Positions 62,628 through 64,000 of a DNA stretch of 64,000 nt are shown piece after piece. Source of the DNA: an uncultured Clostridia bacterium (GTDB lineage Bacteria > Bacillota > Clostridia > TANB77 > CAG-508). Made by a program: the position numbers and the translations under genes. The DNA lies in NCBI GenBank assembly GCA_948485625.1, contig CAOMRW010000001.1:1-64000 (forward strand), given 5' to 3'. The notes beneath the pieces were generated by a model, which was given only the letters and a program-made list of their open reading frames with translations, did no database searches and was not told the origin of the DNA. Numbering within the stretch: the first letter of the stretch is position 1; each line of letters starts with the position of its first letter.

Positions 62628-62703
62628 ATATTAATAAAATTATTATTGTTATTACTAGTGCTATTAATGTTATACCTTTCTGTTTTCTAATTTTTTTATT
62701 CAT
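62618..62703 (-). pseudogene. 5' part of the split type IV pilin-like gene
   Basis: From ATG at 62703, after GAGGAGG: MNKKIRKQKGITLIALVITI IILLILAGI, the complete prepilin signal and membrane helix (cleavage expected after KQKG). In the lysogen it runs into prophage sequence (TNI) and stops. The remaining part of the gene is at 12692-14367. Confidence 0.85.
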
Positions 62704-62880
62704 TTTTTCCTCCTCTTTTGTTCCTACAGCTTCATCCTGTAATTATACTATACTATATTTCTTTATCTTTATCAATATTATTTATTTATGATATATAATT
62801 GTATTTTTCTTGTAACATTTTTGTAATATTTCTTGTAATATTCATATATTTTGCTATATTACAAAACAATAAAAGGAGCT

Positions 62881-62987
62881 GTAAAAAGTCTGTAGTGGTG
62901 ATAGGGGGCCAGGTCTTAAATCCCCATTTTTGTATAAAAAATGGGGATTTAAGACCTGGCCCCCTATCACCACTATAGACTTTTTTA
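62881..62987. repeat. Long near-perfect palindrome
   Basis: Arms of about 51 bases pair with one mismatch and one extra base around a loop of four bases. The core contains GGGGGCCAGGTCTTAAAT, far richer in GC than its surroundings. It lies between the pilin start and the PepD-like gene. It could be a strong bidirectional terminator or a small transposon-derived (REP/MITE-like) element. The rest of 62704-63003 holds no gene that I can support. Confidence 0.85.
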
Positions 62988-63003
62988 CATAATATTTTAG
63001 AAA

Positions 63004-64000
63004 TTAATTTGCTAAAAATTCTACTATCCATTTATCTGTTTTTTTAATAGATTCTATTTCTACACATTCTTTTGGCGTGTGTGCTCCTTGTATTTTTGGT
63101 GAAATGATTGCAATTTGAATATCTGGTATTTTCTGTTTAAAAAATCCTACTTCAACTGTGATATGTACAGCTTTTAAACTTGGCTTTTTTTCAAATGCTT
63201 TAAATGGATGTGTTTTTAATAAATCTTGTATTAGTTCACAATTTTCATCTGATTTAAATCCTGGTTGGGATCCTAAAATAGTAAATTTCATTTTATTTTC
63301 TATGCTATATTGTTTTATTATATTTAAGCATTCTTGTTCTTCTAACTCTCTTGAACTTCTCATTCCTATTTTAAATTGTCCACTTTTTAGGTTTATTACT
63401 CCTAAATTTATGGAAGTTGTAACTTCGTTTTTTAAATTCTGTTTTATAACTCCATGTGGAAATTTTGAAATACTGTCTAAAAATTTTTTTGTTTCTTTTG
63501 TATCTAATACTTTTTCTTCTTTTTTTTCTATCTGAAGATTTATTTCTATTTCAGGATATTTTTCCTTTAATTCTATTTGCATTTGTTTACAAATTTCTTT
63601 TACTTTATTTATATCAAAATCTGTATAGAATTTTGCATTTGCTTGTGAAGGGATTACATTAAATTTAGTTCCTCCCTCAAAGTCACTAATTTCTATGTCT
63701 GGTATTTGGTTTAATATTCTACAAATTTCTATATTGCTGTTTCCTCTATTTTTATCAATGTCAAATCCTGAATGTCCTCCTAGCATTCCTTTTAATTGAA
63801 TTTCATATTTATTTTTTCTTGTATGTTTTTTGAAATTATTTTCTCTTTTTAAAATAATATCATAAAAACATGCACTTTCTATAATGATTGTGTTTTCTTC
63901 AAATCCATCTAGATTTAATAGCCTTTTTCCTTTTAGCTCACTTGTATCAAAATTTATTGCACCTTTCATACTAGTTTCTTCACATGTTGTAAAAAGTGCC
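63004..64000 (-). CDS. pepD: Beta-Ala-His/aminoacyl-histidine dipeptidase (PepD, M20 family), partial
   Basis: The frame is open to the window edge (reads ALFTTCEETSMKGA there, the TxxEExGMxGA metal motif of M20/PepD), so the N-terminal part is missing. Present are LKGMLGGHSGFDIDKNRGNS (dimerisation domain and conserved His), EGGTKFNVIPSQANAKF and AHTPKECVEIESIKKT near the C-terminus. M20 dipeptidases use two zinc ions to cleave X-His dipeptides in the cytoplasm. Confidence 0.9.
   Translation of the reverse strand, partial: ALFTTCEETSMKGAINFDTSELKGKRLLNLDGFEENTIIIESACFYDIILKRENNFKKHTRKNKYEIQLKGMLGGHSGFDIDKNRGNSNIEICRILNQIPDIEISDFEGGTKFNVIPSQANAKFYTDFDINKVKEICKQMQIELKEKYPEIEINLQIEKKEEKVLDTKETKKFLDSISKFPHGVIKQNLKNEVTTSINLGVINLKSGQFKIGMRSSRELEEQECLNIIKQYSIENKMKFTILGSQPGFKSDENCELIQDLLKTHPFKAFEKKPSLKAVHITVEVGFFKQKIPDIQIAIISPKIQGAHTPKECVEIESIKKTDKWIVEFLAN

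Noticed and set aside
62786..63031. 81-codon minus-strand reading frame
   Set aside because: It is mostly the long palindrome read as protein and overlaps the end of the dipeptidase gene; no coding pattern.
1..64000. CRISPR array or cas genes
   Set aside because: I saw no regularly spaced repeats and no Cas-like protein in the window.

Overview
The window is AT-rich DNA of a low-GC member of the Bacillota, probably Clostridia. The host genes are typical of that group: LepA, a PolC-type DNA polymerase III, an RlmB/TrmH-family rRNA methyltransferase, a MazG-like protein and a split type IV pilin-like gene. Nearly everything is on the minus strand. I cannot name the genus.

Layout: about 1-14.3 kb is chromosome. 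It holds a membrane protein, rlmB, a small coil-rich protein, lepA, a lipoprotein, a rhodanese, a DUF1294 protein, a MazG-like protein, polC, and the 3' part of a pilin/discoidin-like gene. From about 14,358 to 62,627 lies a prophage of roughly 48.3 kb with a PBSX/Xkd-like contractile tail. It is inserted in the codons for LAGI of the pilin gene, whose first 28 codons sit at 62,618-62,703 beyond the integrase. Reading against the map, i.e. in transcription order, the prophage carries: tyrosine integrase and repressor (plus strand); Cro-like and Xis-like regulators; a recombination and replication block (SbcC-like ATPase, SpoVS-like protein, RecT, metallo-beta-lactamase-fold protein, replication initiator); a long run of small early genes; MetK, an amidoligase and a gamma-glutamylcyclotransferase-like protein; two DNA methyltransferases with two ParB-like domains; terminase, portal and head; a contractile tail; a diversity-generating retroelement (DGR) acting on the tail fibre; and holin and amidase. 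From 62.7 kb the chromosome resumes with a long palindrome and a partial PepD-like dipeptidase.

The most striking observation is a recurrent recoding signal. Eight genes (rlmB, polC, terL, tape measure, DGR reverse transcriptase, DGR target fibre, replication initiator, and a small early gene) are each broken by one extra base. In every case the break is at an in-frame CGG codon. Skipping the C and reading GGA or GGT restores the frame and supplies a glycine that the families expect there. By eye I find only two other in-frame CGG codons in about 60 kb of genes, while dozens of CGG trinucleotides in the other frames sit in intact genes. The simplest reading is that CGG is not normally decoded here, and that CGGN is read as glycine with a +1 shift, by host and phage alike. 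In polC, terL and the reverse transcriptase the active-site motifs lie beyond the shift. In the DGR the site lies inside the template and variable repeats themselves.

The DGR is complete: target gene with variable repeat, a perfect 8-bp-stem hairpin just after it, avd, template repeat and reverse transcriptase. All 11 differences between template and variable repeat are at template adenines.
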